Under the pieces are notes generated by a model that saw nothing but the letters and a program-made list of their open reading frames with translations, did not search any database and was not told where the DNA came from. DNA of 64,000 bases from Endothia cerciana. Lineage: Eukaryota > Ascomycota > Sordariomycetes > Diaporthales > Cryphonectriaceae. Below are positions 33,681-44,971 of this stretch, piece by piece. The stretch spans positions 310,001-374,000 of the forward strand of contig JALRMH010000023.1 of the NCBI GenBank assembly GCA_026119935.1, read 5' to 3'. The position numbers were made by a program, and so were the translations under genes. The first letter of the stretch is position 1. Each line of letters opens with the position of its first letter.

Positions 33681-34345
33681 ATGGTGTTGCAAGTCGACTC
33701 TACTCGCCCGACCGTGATACTGCCCCGACAGGGCAAAGTCATCGGCATAACACTGCCCCAGGAGGATCTGCGCCCTCGAAGCGTTCATGCTTTCCTCGGA
33801 ATCCCCTACGCCGTCCCCCCACTCGGCGAGAGACGATTCCGCCCGGCGCAAGCATTACCACCTTCTCCAGACGGCGTCATCGACGCATCGAAGTATGGCC
33901 CGTCAGCCCCGGGGAAGCAACTGCTGTCGGGCGGGCCAAAGCTAGTCTACAGCGAGGACTGTCTGACGGCCAATGTTTTCCGTCAGGCTGGCAGTACCTC
34001 CGAGAACAAGCTGCTGCCTGTTGCCATCTACCTTCACGGCGGCGCCTTCAACCGCGGGACTGCCAGCATGCATAACACTGCTTCGATGATAGCCTGGTCG
34101 GAAGAGCCATTCTTGGCCGTGTCATTCAACTACCGGGTCGGGGCACTAGGGTTCCTCCCCAGCGGGTTGAGTGCAAAAGAGGGGGTGCTCAACCTAGGAC
34201 TGAAGGATCAGATACTGCTGCTTGAATGGGTCCAGGAGAACATCAAGGCGTTCGGCGGAGATCCAAACAATGTGACACTATTTGGCCTCTCTGCTGGCGC
34301 TCACTCAGTACGTATATCTTCAACTGGTGTGCGGGCGAAAGAGAG

Positions 34346-34392
<47 letters not shown>

Positions 34393-35434
34393 AAAAAAGG
34401 CGTGCTGATGTAGAGTATAGATTGGACATCACCTCATGCACTTCCAGGAAGGCGTGAAACCTCTCTTCAACCGAGCCATCATAGAGTCCGGGGCTCCAAC
34501 GTCGAGGGCGGTCCGGCCGTATGACGCCCCGGTTCACGAGGCACAGTTCAAGGACTTCCTGTCTGCGGTGGGCGTCCCTGCTGATCTGCCCGAAAGCGAG
34601 ATCTTCTCGTTCCTCAGGTCTCAGCCCAGCGAGATTATCCAGTCAGCTCAGATTTCCGTCTTCGACAAGTACAACCCCAGTCTAAAATGGGCATTCCAGC
34701 CCGTCATCGACGGCGAGGTGATCCCCCGCCCACCCATAGACACATGGCGCCAGGGGAAGTGGCACAAGGTGCCTATCATGACGGGCTTTCAGAGAAATGA
34801 AGGCTCGCTGTACGTGGACAAGGCGATGAGCCAGTCTCACGAGTTCGTGGATTTCTTCCGCAGCCTCCTCCCACTGCTGTCGGAGGAAGACCTACAGACC
34901 ATTGACGGCTTGTACCCCGACCCCGCGATCACGCCCGATTCCCCATACAAAGAGGAGAGGGAAGGCGTGGGTGCGCAGTATAAACGCATCGAGGCGGCCT
35001 ACGGGCATTACGCTTACGTTGCACCTGTGAGGCAGACGGCGGAGTTTGCGTCTGGCGCAGACGTGCCGGTATTCTTGTACCAGTGGGCAGCCATCTCGAC
35101 TCTTCTGAACGGTGCGCAGCATGGAGACAACATGCGCTATGAGGTATGCGACCCCAAGGTCATGAGGGTCTCGCAGAACCAGGCACAACTGTCGCAGACG
35201 CTCAACTCCTATGTCACCAACTTCATCACCAAGGGAGACCCGAATGCCGGAGGAGTTGAGAAACCAACCTGGCAGAGGTACCGCAAGGAGTCGCCAATGG
35301 CAATGGTGTTTGGGCTGGGCAATGAGGAGCTGATAGGAGGAGACCTGGGCAAAGCGGCCACATTCACGGACGATACATGGGGCAGGAAAGAGAGCGAGTT
35401 CTGGTGGAGTAAGGTCGATTTGTCACAGCAATAG
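33681..35434 (+). CDS. Carboxylesterase type B (alpha/beta hydrolase)
   Basis: Model: 33681-34307 and 34421-35434 with a 113 bp intron; 546 residues. The oxyanion-hole motif His-Gly-Gly-Ala-Phe and the nucleophile elbow Gly-Leu-Ser-Ala-Gly-Ala (Ser204) are present. So are the acid in Asn-Glu-Gly (Glu336) and the catalytic His in Gln-His-Gly-Asp-Asn (His443): a complete triad in the usual order. The N-terminal block Phe-Leu-Gly-Ile-Pro-Tyr-Ala-Val-Pro-Pro-Leu-Gly is typical. No signal peptide is evident, so it may be intracellular. The intron follows Ser209 and is filled by a GAAA microsatellite; splicing restores Ala-His-Ser|Ile-Gly-His-His-Leu-Met. Substrate unknown. An ATG at 33555 is in frame, but the alignment to the family begins near 33690. 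Confidence 0.9.
34337..34398. repeat. GAAA microsatellite inside the carboxylesterase intron
   Basis: About a dozen GAAA units fill half of intron 34308-34420. Confidence 0.9.
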
Positions 35435-35965
35435 ATCTATAAGAATGGATGGCCTGAGTCAGGACACACACCCATGAGCGACCCATATCTACTAGTAGCC
35501 CCCATTCCCAGACCTCCACGCGAGCCACGATAAGGGTGGAGTGCTGCTCTTAATAGCCGGTCTCGGGACTGGGTTACACTGGTTGTCTGCGCAATGAGAC
35601 CCCCCAGGACGACGGAGTAACGCGGCCCACGTTGACGAGGACCGCTTGATGTCGGATCATCTGGCTGGGTCCCGAGTCTCGAACGTGCTGCTTGTCACGA
35701 TAGTGAAAGTAAAAAAGCCGGTCTGCATGGTCCAGGATTGGCCCACACATTTCCCACCGAGCGTTTTCCGGCGCCGACTCGGGCCCATCCGGCCTGAGCT
35801 CCACGGCTCTGCCCCGATGGTACCCGGGCCGATGCCGGATGGCGACTAACACATCTGAAGCCCGTACAAAGTATATACGAAAGACACGCTCACCATGTCA
35901 TTCCCTCGCGAGGGACGGTAGATCAGACCCCACGCCGAGGACCTGCGTAGCCCACGAGCATCACA

Positions 35966-36013
<48 letters not shown>
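35435..36013. other. Intergenic, promoter of ACC deaminase
   Basis: About 580 bp. The last 49 bp are a (CA)n run that ends at the next start codon. No gene supported. Confidence 0.5.
35965..36013. repeat. (CA)n microsatellite abutting a start codon
   Basis: About 24 CA units, one with TA, running without gap into the ATG at 36014, so it would lie in the 5' leader. Confidence 0.95.
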
Positions 36014-36015
<2 letters not shown>

Positions 36016-37188
36016 GGCCACGAACGTTTCCCTCCCCGAGCCCTTTGCCTCCATCCCTCGGTCGACCCTGACCTTTGGGCCCTCGCCCATCCAGTCACTT
36101 CCCAACATCTCTAAAGCCCTGGGTGGGAAGGTCAACGTCTACGCCAAGCGGGAGGATGTGAACTCCGGGCTTGCCTTCGGTGGCAACAAGGTCCGCAAAC
36201 TCGAGTATCTCGTGCCAGATGCCCTGAAGGGAGGCTGCGACACCCTGTGAGACATGTCTTGCTCTTGGACCCTTATATGAGTACTGTGGGCGGCCCCACT
36301 GACAATGATGAAAAAAGGGTCTCTATCGGCGGCGTTCAGTCCAACCACACCCGGGCTGTGACGGCCGTGGCTGTGGCCTCCGGTCTGAAGGCGGCAACCG
36401 TCCAGGAGCACTGGGTGGACTGGACGGACCCGGGCTATGAGAAGGTCGGCAACCTGCAGCTGTCGCGCCTGATGGGGGGAGACACGAGGTTGGACCCGTC
36501 GACCTTCGGGATCGAGCACAAGACGACGCTCGCGAAGCTGACGCAGGAGCTCGAGGCGGCGGGCCAGAAGCCCTACTACATCCCCGCCGGGGCATCGGAC
36601 CACCCCCTGGGCGGCCTCGGGTTCGCCAGGTGGGCCTTCGAGGTCGAGGCCCAGGAGAAGGAGCTAGGCGTCTTCTTCGACACCGTCATCGTGTGCGCGG
36701 TGACGGGCTCCACCTTCGCCGGCATGATTGCGGGCTTCAAGCTCGCGCAGAAGAAGTGCGGGTCGCGGCCGAGGAGGATCATAGGGGTGGACGCCAGCGC
36801 CAAGGTCAAGCAGACCTTTGACCAGGTGCTCAGGATCGCCAAGTTCACCGCGGCAAAGATCGGCCTGAGCGAGGACGACATCACCGAGAGCGACGTGATC
36901 CTCGACGACAGATATCATGCCGGGACCTATGGCATACCAGGTTCGCCTCCTCTTGTTCTAGTATCTCTTGTTCGGGCCAGCTGACCATGTACAGACGAAC
37001 AGACGATCGAGGCCATGAAGTTTGGCGCGAGCACCGAGGCATTTATCACGGATCCGGTATACGAAGGCAAGAGTTTGGCCGGCATGATGGACATAATCAA
37101 GAAGGGAGAGCTTCCCGAGGGCAGCAACGTCTTGTATGCTCACCTAGGTGGCCAGCTTGCTCTCAATGCCTACTCCACTATCCCTTGA
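36014..37188 (+). CDS. acdS: 1-Aminocyclopropane-1-carboxylate (ACC) deaminase
   Basis: Model: 36014-36246, 36318-36940, 36995-37188; introns 71 and 54 bp; 349 residues, near the usual 340-360. It is a PLP enzyme that breaks ACC, the ethylene precursor of plants, into 2-oxobutyrate and ammonia. Lys59 in Gly-Gly-Asn-Lys-Val-Arg-Lys-Leu-Glu is the PLP lysine, and Ser86 in Gln-Ser-Asn-His-Thr-Arg is the conserved serine. Tyr280-282 region and Tyr308-Glu309 (Tyr-Glu-Gly-Lys-Ser) and Leu336 (His-Leu-Gly-Gly) are also present. The Glu and Leu at these two places are known to mark true ACC deaminases, whereas D-cysteine desulfhydrases carry other residues there. The second donor is weak (GTTCGC), but the splice restores Gly-Ile-Pro|Asp-Glu-Gln-Thr-Ile. 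The likely benefit is lowering host ethylene or gaining nitrogen. Confidence 0.93.
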
Positions 37189-37273
37189 TAGGTGCAATGG
37201 TGCAATGGTGGTCAGAGCTCTTGTATCATATGTATAGGGAGCGCGATCTTCCCAAAAAGAAAATTTTACAAAA

Positions 37274-37279
37274 AATAAA
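37274..37279 (+). terminator. Poly(A) signal of the ACC deaminase gene
   Basis: AATAAA 86 bp after the stop codon in an A-rich stretch. Confidence 0.35.
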
Positions 37280-37391
37280 GAGACCCTGTTGACAGGTCAC
37301 TTTGTCATAACTGCCCCGAAACACTGCAGAACGGTCCCATCGATATGACAGACAGCTTTACGGTGCGAGACATCCGTGTCGATACCGGCTA

Positions 37392-39563
37392 CTAGGCGTC
37401 CGTCGGATCCTGTTTCCCGGAGGTCTCTGAACCCTGGGCCACGTGCTCGACTGTCGCCTCGACCTTTTCCGTCATGAGCTCCTTGACGCCCCTCAAGAAG
37501 GCCACAGCCACGAGGGCCAGCACGACAAACGGTATGACGCTGGCCCACGCCAGCTGGTACGCTTTTGCGTACTGCCATCTGCCTTCCTCTTCGGCCGCTG
37601 CCCATACCGCCGGCGTTGCCCCTTGGACCCCCGTCAACACTCCCGCCGCCAGAGAGGATAGGAGCGCTGGGACGCTGGCCTCAGGAAGACCGGCTTGCAC
37701 TGCTGCGGTGCCCACAGCAGAGTCATAGTTGGCGGCTAGACGGCCGTTGATAATCGCGTCCAGAACGGCCGAGCCGAAGGCACCCCCAATGGCACGGGCG
37801 GAAAAGGCCATGCCTCTGTGGATGGGTGTCAGTGGGGCTAACCTCACGAAGATGGTCTGAAGGGGGATTGCTTACGTGGCTGTCGACAGGTAGGCGTGGG
37901 GGGCTGTGAATTGGACACAGGCGACGAGGAGCGTAAGGGGTCCGGACTGGCCGATGCCCGCGAGTACGCTGAAGCCTATCTGCGCTTTGTTCCAGGTCGG
38001 TTTGATACATGCATAACAGATCGACCTAAGCCAAGGTGTGAGCCAGATCCCTCTGATAGTAACCGGGGGCAATACGTACACGATGAGGAAGATAGTGAAC
38101 GTGACCAGCAAGGGAGCTTTCAAGTCCTTGTATGCCGTCGCGTACCATGTGATAGGGACCGAGGCGAACATGGTGAGGAGGGTGTAACTCAGCTGTCGAA
38201 TGGAGATCTGCCATGAGTTCGTCTCGAATCCCAGGTTGAGAATGATCTGCGGGACGACTGAATTGACAGCGCTGTAGAAGATCCACCCCTCGACAGCAAA
38301 TGCAAACGTCGACAGGGCGAAATTCGCGTTCTTTCGGAAGAAGACATGAGCTAGTAGACCGTCCTCCCGTCCCCGCCACTCTTCAGAGCTGTCAGTCAAA
38401 TGCTTGTCTCTTGAGGAAGATGTACTGACCGTATCCTGCGAAAACGAACACGAGTGCAAGGCCTAAAGCCAGGGGAACAGCCACGTGAGGGTCTGACCAG
38501 GCATAAGAGCCGCCAGCCCAGTCCAAAGCAAGCAGGAGTAGAGTAGCACTGCAGACAAACAGCACGGAGCCAATAGGATCACAAGCCCATATATAATCTA
38601 CGACCCGCATCTTTGGATACTGCCGGTGCCTGGGCGGCCAGTAGAAAAGGAAAAGCCCAAGAGAAGTGGCCCCGTGAAACGCCGCTTGCATCCAGAAGAT
38701 GTATCGCCAGCCCTGTGTATTGACATTAGTCACGGCGCCGGCACCAAGACTCCCAATGCTGTGTCATCATTAGCTGCGATTCCTAGGTCGGGCCTTGTCT
38801 TTTGAGGACCGAACTCACACTCCGCCGACAGCTCCGCCCATGAACGCAAAGCCGTTTGCCAGGGCCCGGAACTTGAGTGGTAAGATCTCCGAGGGGATAG
38901 CCTGCACGATAGCAATAGTAGCAAGCGTTGTGCCGATGAGGATACCACCGCCGATGAGCATACTCATCGAGGTTGCTTTGGCCGAGATGATCGCCCCGAC
39001 ACAAGCGATGAGAGGCGGGACGGCTGCGAGATACTTCCGGTCGAGGACATCAGAGAGGCGGCCGACGATGGGAGACAGGACACTTTGCATCAGTAGGGGC
39101 CCCTGGAGAGCGCCCATTAGTGGTCACGATCCTGTAGCTTCGGAGGGCCTAGACACGGCGGACCTGGATAACCCAACCAGAGATGGAAGAACCGCCCAGG
39201 TCTCGGACGATGAAGGCGATCACTGATCCTGCAGCCACGACGACGAACACCTGGGCCATGATGCTGTGGATAGTCAGTAGGACGCCTCGCAAGCCTCGAC
39301 TCCTCGGGGCAGAGCGTACGCAAAGCAGGTGACAAAGACCACAAGCTACATTTCGGTTAATTAGCCGGTTGTTCCTGGAAGGGAGCACCTGCAGAGGTGC
39401 AGCATACCCACGATCTCCAGCTGAGGTTGATATGCTGCGCATCCTCCAGCGCCTCCTCCTGGATTGGAACAACATCTTCCTTCTCGACGTCCGCTGGAGC
39501 ATCTTGATTCTGTATATGCCTCACTGAAGGCAAATCGGCGTTATTCTTATCAATCGAGTCCAT
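37392..39563 (-). CDS. MFS transporter, TRI12/siderophore-type, eight exons
   Basis: Model: complement of 37392-37815, 37876-38025, 38080-38380, 38430-38758, 38819-39102, 39164-39263, 39320-39345 and 39408-39563; 589 residues. Exon 2 is only 26 nt. Spliced text is family-like: Trp-Leu-Val-Val-Phe-Val-Thr-Cys-Phe-Ala|Ile-Met-Ala-Gln-Val, Gly-Pro-Leu-Leu-Met-Gln-Ser-Val, Gly-Arg-Leu-Ser-Asp-Val-Leu-Asp-Arg-Lys (MFS motif A), Ile-Pro-Ser-Glu-Ile-Leu-Pro-Leu-Lys-Phe-Arg, and Cys-Ile-Lys-Pro-Thr-Trp-Asn-Lys-Ala-Gln. About 14 helices fit the TRI12 (PF06609) group, which exports toxins or imports siderophore-iron. Intron 38026-38079 is 54 nt, a multiple of three and without stop codons, so it could also be retained; family spacing favours splicing. 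Convergent with ACC deaminase. Cargo unknown. Confidence 0.85.
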
Positions 39564-40872
39564 GGTTTCTATGCGACGGGCGAGCCCAAGGAGGGGATTG
39601 GGTGTCTGGTGAAGAGACGACAAGACAAGGTGTCGAGATACGACAGGCCAGGTTCGACCAGCGTGTCGGGTCGCATCTCAGCGGCCTATTAGCAGGTCAC
39701 CGCTGAAATATACAGGCACCACAGCAGGCACAGGAATACCAAGCATGCTAACGAGTGCGGGGACCCCACGGGGTCCGCAGATCTCGTGGAGAGTTAGACC
39801 GGAAGAGGCTTGAGTGGACCCGGCAGTATACGTGGTTCGCAAGCGTTGGGGTCGGTTAGAAGCATGCTCTGGGCGAGCCCCTTGGCTATACCGCTCCGCA
39901 GGTTACTCCCCGAGATGTGGTATGAAGGATTTCCGTCTTGGAATACGCTGACTGGGTGCGGTCGGGCCGGAACAGTTCGGGAAAACGTGAGCCCTTAGAT
40001 TTCAATGGCTCCAAGAGTGAATGACGCCTTATTCTCCTCTAGGGACTCTAGCGCGTAGCAAAACATAACCCGAGTCCATTTCTGGTTACAGCTTGAGTTA
40101 ACGTTGCTCCGTTCAGTTCTTTGCCTCTGCCTTGTCTGCACCTGGCTTTGTGCATAGGTTTGTTGTCTTTCACTCTCGCGGTTGACGTTATTTGGTGCGG
40201 TAGACCGGCCTTACAAAGATCCTCAAAGTTTCTAAAAGAACTTGGAAAGAAAGGTAGTCGGATGGAAAGAAGATGACCTCTGGTTTTCCTCCAAATGCTG
40301 ATGCCTTGGACTGAGCACGAGTGGTTTGCAAGACCAATTCCTTGTCGCCGGTGTGAATCAATGTGGTGGCCATACTGAAGGGTGAAAGCAAGACAGAAGG
40401 CACATAGGTTATTTGTAGTTGCTTCACAAGGATTTGTGTGCAGTAGTCTATTTTATTCCCGATTCAGCTAGAGAATTGCTACTTGCTGATAAAGACAACA
40501 ACAACAACACGAGCCATCAGCTCTGTCACTCAGTGAACACGGTAAAGGTTGTGACGAATGGCAGTGAAGGCATTCGCACCCGGGAATGCTTTCAGTATGC
40601 TGAAAGAGAGGCGGAGAGAAAGAAGGCCATGGCAAACATTCAAAGCAGTACATCATGTTGGAAAGGAAGCATGTCAACAATGAAGAAGGATTGGATCATG
40701 AATGAATAAGCCCCTTGGATAAGTCCTGGGCGTGTTGCTCTGACCTGATCTCGGGGGCCCTGCCACCCGCTCTCTGCTGTATCCCACCTCCATAAACAAG
40801 GCTCGGCGTTCCCTCAGGCTGGGCGATCGACTTGTCTGCGTTCAGTAATTCCGCATGGTGATATGATTCATC
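39564..40872. other. Intergenic, no gene supported
   Basis: About 1.3 kb between divergent genes. A 79-codon minus frame (40188-40427) is free-standing and not recognisable. Confidence 0.45.
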
Positions 40873-41665
40873 ATGTGTTTTCAAATCATACCACTCTGTC
40901 CCGCCTGCGAGGACCCCAGCGGCCTCGGCGAAGAAATCATATACGCCGACGATGTCTGCGACGGCAACTGCGAGGCCAGTGACGTCTCCGGGACCACGAC
41001 CCGTCTAATGACGCAGCACGAGGTCGACAATCCGGATTTCGAATGCCTCACCCCCGGTTGCATCAATGTGAGGAGCCAGCTCTCCCCAGAAGAGGAGGAG
41101 GCAGAGGTGCAGGCGGCCAGAGACCATGCCAAGCAGTTCCTCAGGGACAGATATGAGAACTGCCTGTCGCTGTGCATACTTCCATTCTACGATCCTCCAA
41201 GTCCGTCATTTCAGGTAAGAGGTTACCCTCGCCATGCTGGGGGATGGGACTGACTGATCTTAACCTCTGGGATTCCAGGCAGCCTCTGACTCGGATGCTA
41301 TGGAGATCCAAGTGGCCCGGGCAGCAAAGCTTGCCCCTCGGCGCCGTCGACAGGACAGACCTTGGTCAAAGGTAGGGATATGCGCGTGTCCACCAGCACT
41401 TGGTGTCTTGTTGTCTTCGCGGCTGACTCATTTCCTGGCAGAAGCGTGGCAAGCCTTGGGGCCCTGAAGAGGAGGCAATTCTCTGGAAATTGCGGCGCAA
41501 GGGCATGGAGTTCGACACCATCGCGGTAAGAACCACATCCTTCAGAAATACCTCCTTGAAACTTCCCGGCTGACATCGGTATAGAAGCAAATTGACCGGA
41601 CGGAGCGAGGCTGCTATGACCGCTATAACAAACTTCGCAACGAGGGTTATGGGCGGTGCCACTAG
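40873..41665 (+). CDS. Small SANT/Myb-type protein
   Basis: Model: 40873-41214, 41279-41371, 41442-41525, 41585-41665; introns 64, 70 and 59 bp, all phase 0; 199 residues. The C-terminal 55 residues, assembled from three exons, form a Myb/SANT-like helix set. It reads Pro-Trp-Gly-Pro-Glu-Glu-Glu-Ala, then Leu-Arg-Arg-Lys-Gly-Met-Glu-Phe, Ile-Ala|Lys-Gln-Ile-Asp-Arg-Thr-Glu-Arg-Gly-Cys and Arg-Tyr-Asn-Lys-Leu-Arg. A basic patch (Pro-Arg-Arg-Arg-Arg-Gln) precedes it. The N-terminal part has three Cys pairs (Cys-Pro-Ala-Cys, Cys-Asp-Gly-Asn-Cys, Cys-Leu-Thr-Pro-Gly-Cys) that could bind a metal. This suggests a small DNA-binding or chromatin protein. Target unknown. Confidence 0.75.
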
Positions 41666-42496
41666 TTGTTCTCCGAACATCGTATCCCTGGTGCAATGCT
41701 TGTTGATTTCGTTATCATACGGGAGCGAAACGTTGTATGGGCAAGTCTCACCATTCAGGACCCATCATGCAGAAATACCATTGTTTCTGACCGTACGGCT
41801 GCTGTTGGCATCGGATACTTCCTATGTTGGTCGGCAGCATGCGGCACGGGAAATTTGGTGGATTGTTCTAGTTGGGAGTATGCTGCACTGCCTTCAAATC
41901 GCGAGAGCTCTACACAGTGTGGGAAGTGATATGGAATCAAGCCAAGGGGTTTTCGAGTCGAGAGTTGTCAACTGAGACCTCCCAGGCTCTTCTCCAGGAG
42001 CGGTACGGTACTCGTAAGCTTGTCCAGTCCCATGCGCCCAATTCTTGCAGTCTTCGTTGCCGTAGACTTGCCAAGAGTAAAGAAAAAGAAAAAAAGAAAA
42101 AAAAAAGGGGGGGGGGGTGTTTGAAAGTGAAATAGAAAAGAAGAAAAAGAACAAAGACAAAGAAGCTCAACTTCTGTTACATCCCATCCTCGCTGACCCT
42201 GGTAGGTGTATTAACGTCGGTCCTCGTATAAGTTCCGTCGAGTAGTGCCGAACGCGGAGTTGACGCCGGCGCATTTTGGTGATCAAGTGCCGCGACGAAC
42301 GGCAAAAGGGGAATCATTCCTGTGTCAGGGTGGGGATGCAGAGTTGGGGGCTCGTCTTGGGTCAGTATAAGTCCTGTCGTATTTAAGACGACGCGAACAC
42401 CATTTAAACTTGACGCGGACAACCCACCCAGTATAGATAGATGCTGTTCTCCTGGTCTCCCACATCTCCTCCTGCAGCCGAGTGCCCAGCGCTAAG
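41666..42496. other. Intergenic, no gene supported
   Basis: About 830 bp with an A/G homopolymer tract (42083-42118). No gene seen. Confidence 0.5.
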
Positions 42497-43767
42497 ATGG
42501 ACGATTTTGAATACAATGCGAACCCAGGTCGGGTTGTCTTCGGCCGTGGCACCTTGAAGAAACTGCCCGCCGAGCTTGAGCGCCAGGATCTCGCCAGGCC
42601 GCTGCTCCTCTCGACCCCAGAGCAGGCCAGCCAGGCTGACGGCCTGAAGGCTGTCCTCGGAGGCAGGGTGGCGGGCGTGTTCGACCAGGCAACCATGCAC
42701 ACGCCTACCGATGTCACCGACAAGGCCCTCGAGTACGCAAAGTCACAAGGCGCAGACTGCGTCGTGTCTATCGGCGGCGGCAGCACGATTGGCCTCGGCA
42801 AGGCCATCAGTATCAGGACGGGTCAGTCGAACCACATAGGGCCAGGACGGGATGTGCAGGACTGCACCTCGGCTGCAGTGAGCTCTGGGTGCGTGCTGAC
42901 TGCCCGGGATATCTGACAGGCCTGCCTCACGTCTGCGTACCGACCACGTACGCGGGCAGCGAGATGACCCCCATCCTGGGCGAGACGGCCGGCGGCATGA
43001 AGACAACGCGGAGCGATCCCAGGATCCTGCCCGGCACCGTCATCTACGACGTGGATCTGACCATGACGCTGCCCGTGGGGATGAGTGCCGCCAGTGGTGT
43101 CAATGCCATCGCCCATGCAGGTGAGAACCGAGACTGACCCCCCTGGGCCACCCACGAGGGTGGTCGGGGAGACCGCCGAGGGGCTGACATGAAGGGCCCA
43201 TACCGCCCGGCGTCGGCAGTCGAGGCGCTGTACGCGCGGAACGCGAACCCCATCATCAGCCTCCTCGCCGTCGAGGGCACCAGGGCGCTCGCGTCGGCCC
43301 TCCCGCAGGTGGTCGAGGACCCCTCGTCGGGGCCCGCGCGCTCCCTCGCCCTCTACGGCGCCTGGCTGTGCGGCACCTGTCTCGGGGGTGTGGGCATGTC
43401 GCTCCACCACAAGCTCTGCCACACGCTGGGCGGCAGCTTCGGCCTCCCGCACGCGGAGACGCACACGGCGGTCCTCCCGCACGCCATCGCGTACAACGCG
43501 CCCAGGGTCCCCGGGGTTATGGCCCAGCTGGCGGGCGTGCTGCCCGGGAGCGAGGGGGACGCGGTCCGCGGGCTCAACGTCCTGCTGGAGAGGCTGAGGG
43601 TCAAGAGGGGGCTAAAGGAGGTCGGGATGGCGGAGGCAGACGTGGACAGGGCGGCGGACCTCGCCATGAGCAACCCGTACTGGAACCCCCGCGAGATCGA
43701 GAGAGGGCCCATCCGGGAGCTGATCCGGAGGGCCTGGGCTGGCGAGCCGGCAAGGGCTGACCTGTAG
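42497..43767 (+). CDS. Maleylacetate reductase (iron-type alcohol dehydrogenase fold)
   Basis: Model: 42497-42821, 42920-43120, 43220-43767; introns 98 and 99 bp; 357 residues, the usual length. The enzyme reduces maleylacetate to 3-oxoadipate with NAD(P)H in hydroxyquinol and chloroaromatic breakdown. The nucleotide loop Gly-Gly-Gly-Ser-Thr-Ile-Gly-Leu-Gly-Lys-Ala is at about 95-105, followed by Pro-Thr-Thr-Tyr-Ala-Gly-Ser-Glu. Also present are Asn-Ala-Ile-Ala-His-Ala|Val-Glu-Ala-Leu-Tyr (spliced junction), His-His-Lys-Leu-Cys-His and Leu-Pro-His-Ala-Glu-Thr-His. These match maleylacetate reductases better than ethanol-type iron dehydrogenases. No ring-cleaving dioxygenase gene lies in the window, so it is not in a complete aromatic-degradation cluster. 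Confidence 0.88.
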
Positions 43768-44971
43768 CCTCCGCGCGGTCGTGGACTGTCTGGCCTCCAG
43801 GCTGTCCACCCACCTGCCGGCAGGGGGTTTCTCCTGTCTATCGATTATGCAGGCAGACAGACCACCCAACTCAGCTTGGTGTCAATGCTATTGGTTTATG
43901 GTACCACAACGTGGTGCTCAAGAGCCGAAGCCAACCCTTATCCCCCACCCCCAGCCTTGTCATCTCGCCCCAAAGGAGGTCTGACCGAGAGGGCTGGAGG
44001 CCTGATTCGCACGCGAGCCATAAGTATATGCGATGGCGGGCCACACTAGAACGCAGCGAGGCGTGATCTCCACAGAGGTTGCGAGACTCACACGTAAGCC
44101 GGCGCCCGTCCTGTCCGTTGATGACAGAACGGTGCTGACCACAGCGTGACAGTTCTAGACCAACACCAAAACCTACCGAATGGGACCATCGTCGGAGCAG
44201 AGATTCCCCACGAGGAACTGACTGGTGCCCCATGCCGGCCTGTACTTGATGCTATGTAACCCTGGATCCTATAGAATCGGCGGCATGCCGCATAGCCGGC
44301 CTGCCTGAACAGCCCTGGCGACGGGGAGGGTCGCACACAGTACATGAGTGAACAGGGTACCAGATCCTCCTACAGGAACGATGCTCCCTCACCTCCCGCT
44401 CTGACGGCACTGCGCCGCTGCGATCTCGAGCAAATAAGGCTGATGCGGCTCTCCTTACTGGTCTGGTCCCTCCGGTAATGAGCACCAACACGCCTGTGAT
44501 CTGAGCCCGTCACTCCCGGCCCGATCTCTGGCCTACCTGAACCCGTCTTTCCTTCTCGAAGGAAGATGTGGGGGGAGAGGGGAGCAATCCGAGCCGGGGG
44601 TCCTTATTGTTATCATCATCAACCTTCTGTCCCTGGCCAGCGGACGAGGCCCTTGCAAAGGGGCCGGAACGTGTGTGGACACCGGCAGCTGAGTGCCACG
44701 TTTTCCTCGGCTGCGGCTCGTGCCCGCGTTCTAGATCCTCGTCTCGCTCACTCGTTTTACGTACGCCGGTCCCCCCTCCCCCCCCCGTGGGATTATTCAT
44801 GCACCGTGTCTTGCCCGTCCCGCTCATTCCTTACCTCTACAGCCTTTAAGGTTCACACATCTCCACGCGTGGGGTGATATAAGCAGCAGCAGCACCTTGG
44901 CCCGTCCTCCACACGGAGACGGTTAAACAGGCTCTACCCGTGGGGAGCGCCGAGGCCCGTCCTCACCGCTG
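43768..44971. other. Intergenic, no gene supported
   Basis: About 1.2 kb. Short overlapping frames only; an AGCAGCAGCAGC run lies at 44884-44894. Confidence 0.45.

Noticed and set aside
40188..40427. 79-codon minus frame in the gap before the SANT gene
   Set aside because: Not recognisable and no clear exon partners.
37392..43767. Secondary-metabolite cluster around the MFS transporter
   Set aside because: No polyketide synthase, peptide synthetase, terpene synthase or P450 gene lies near it.
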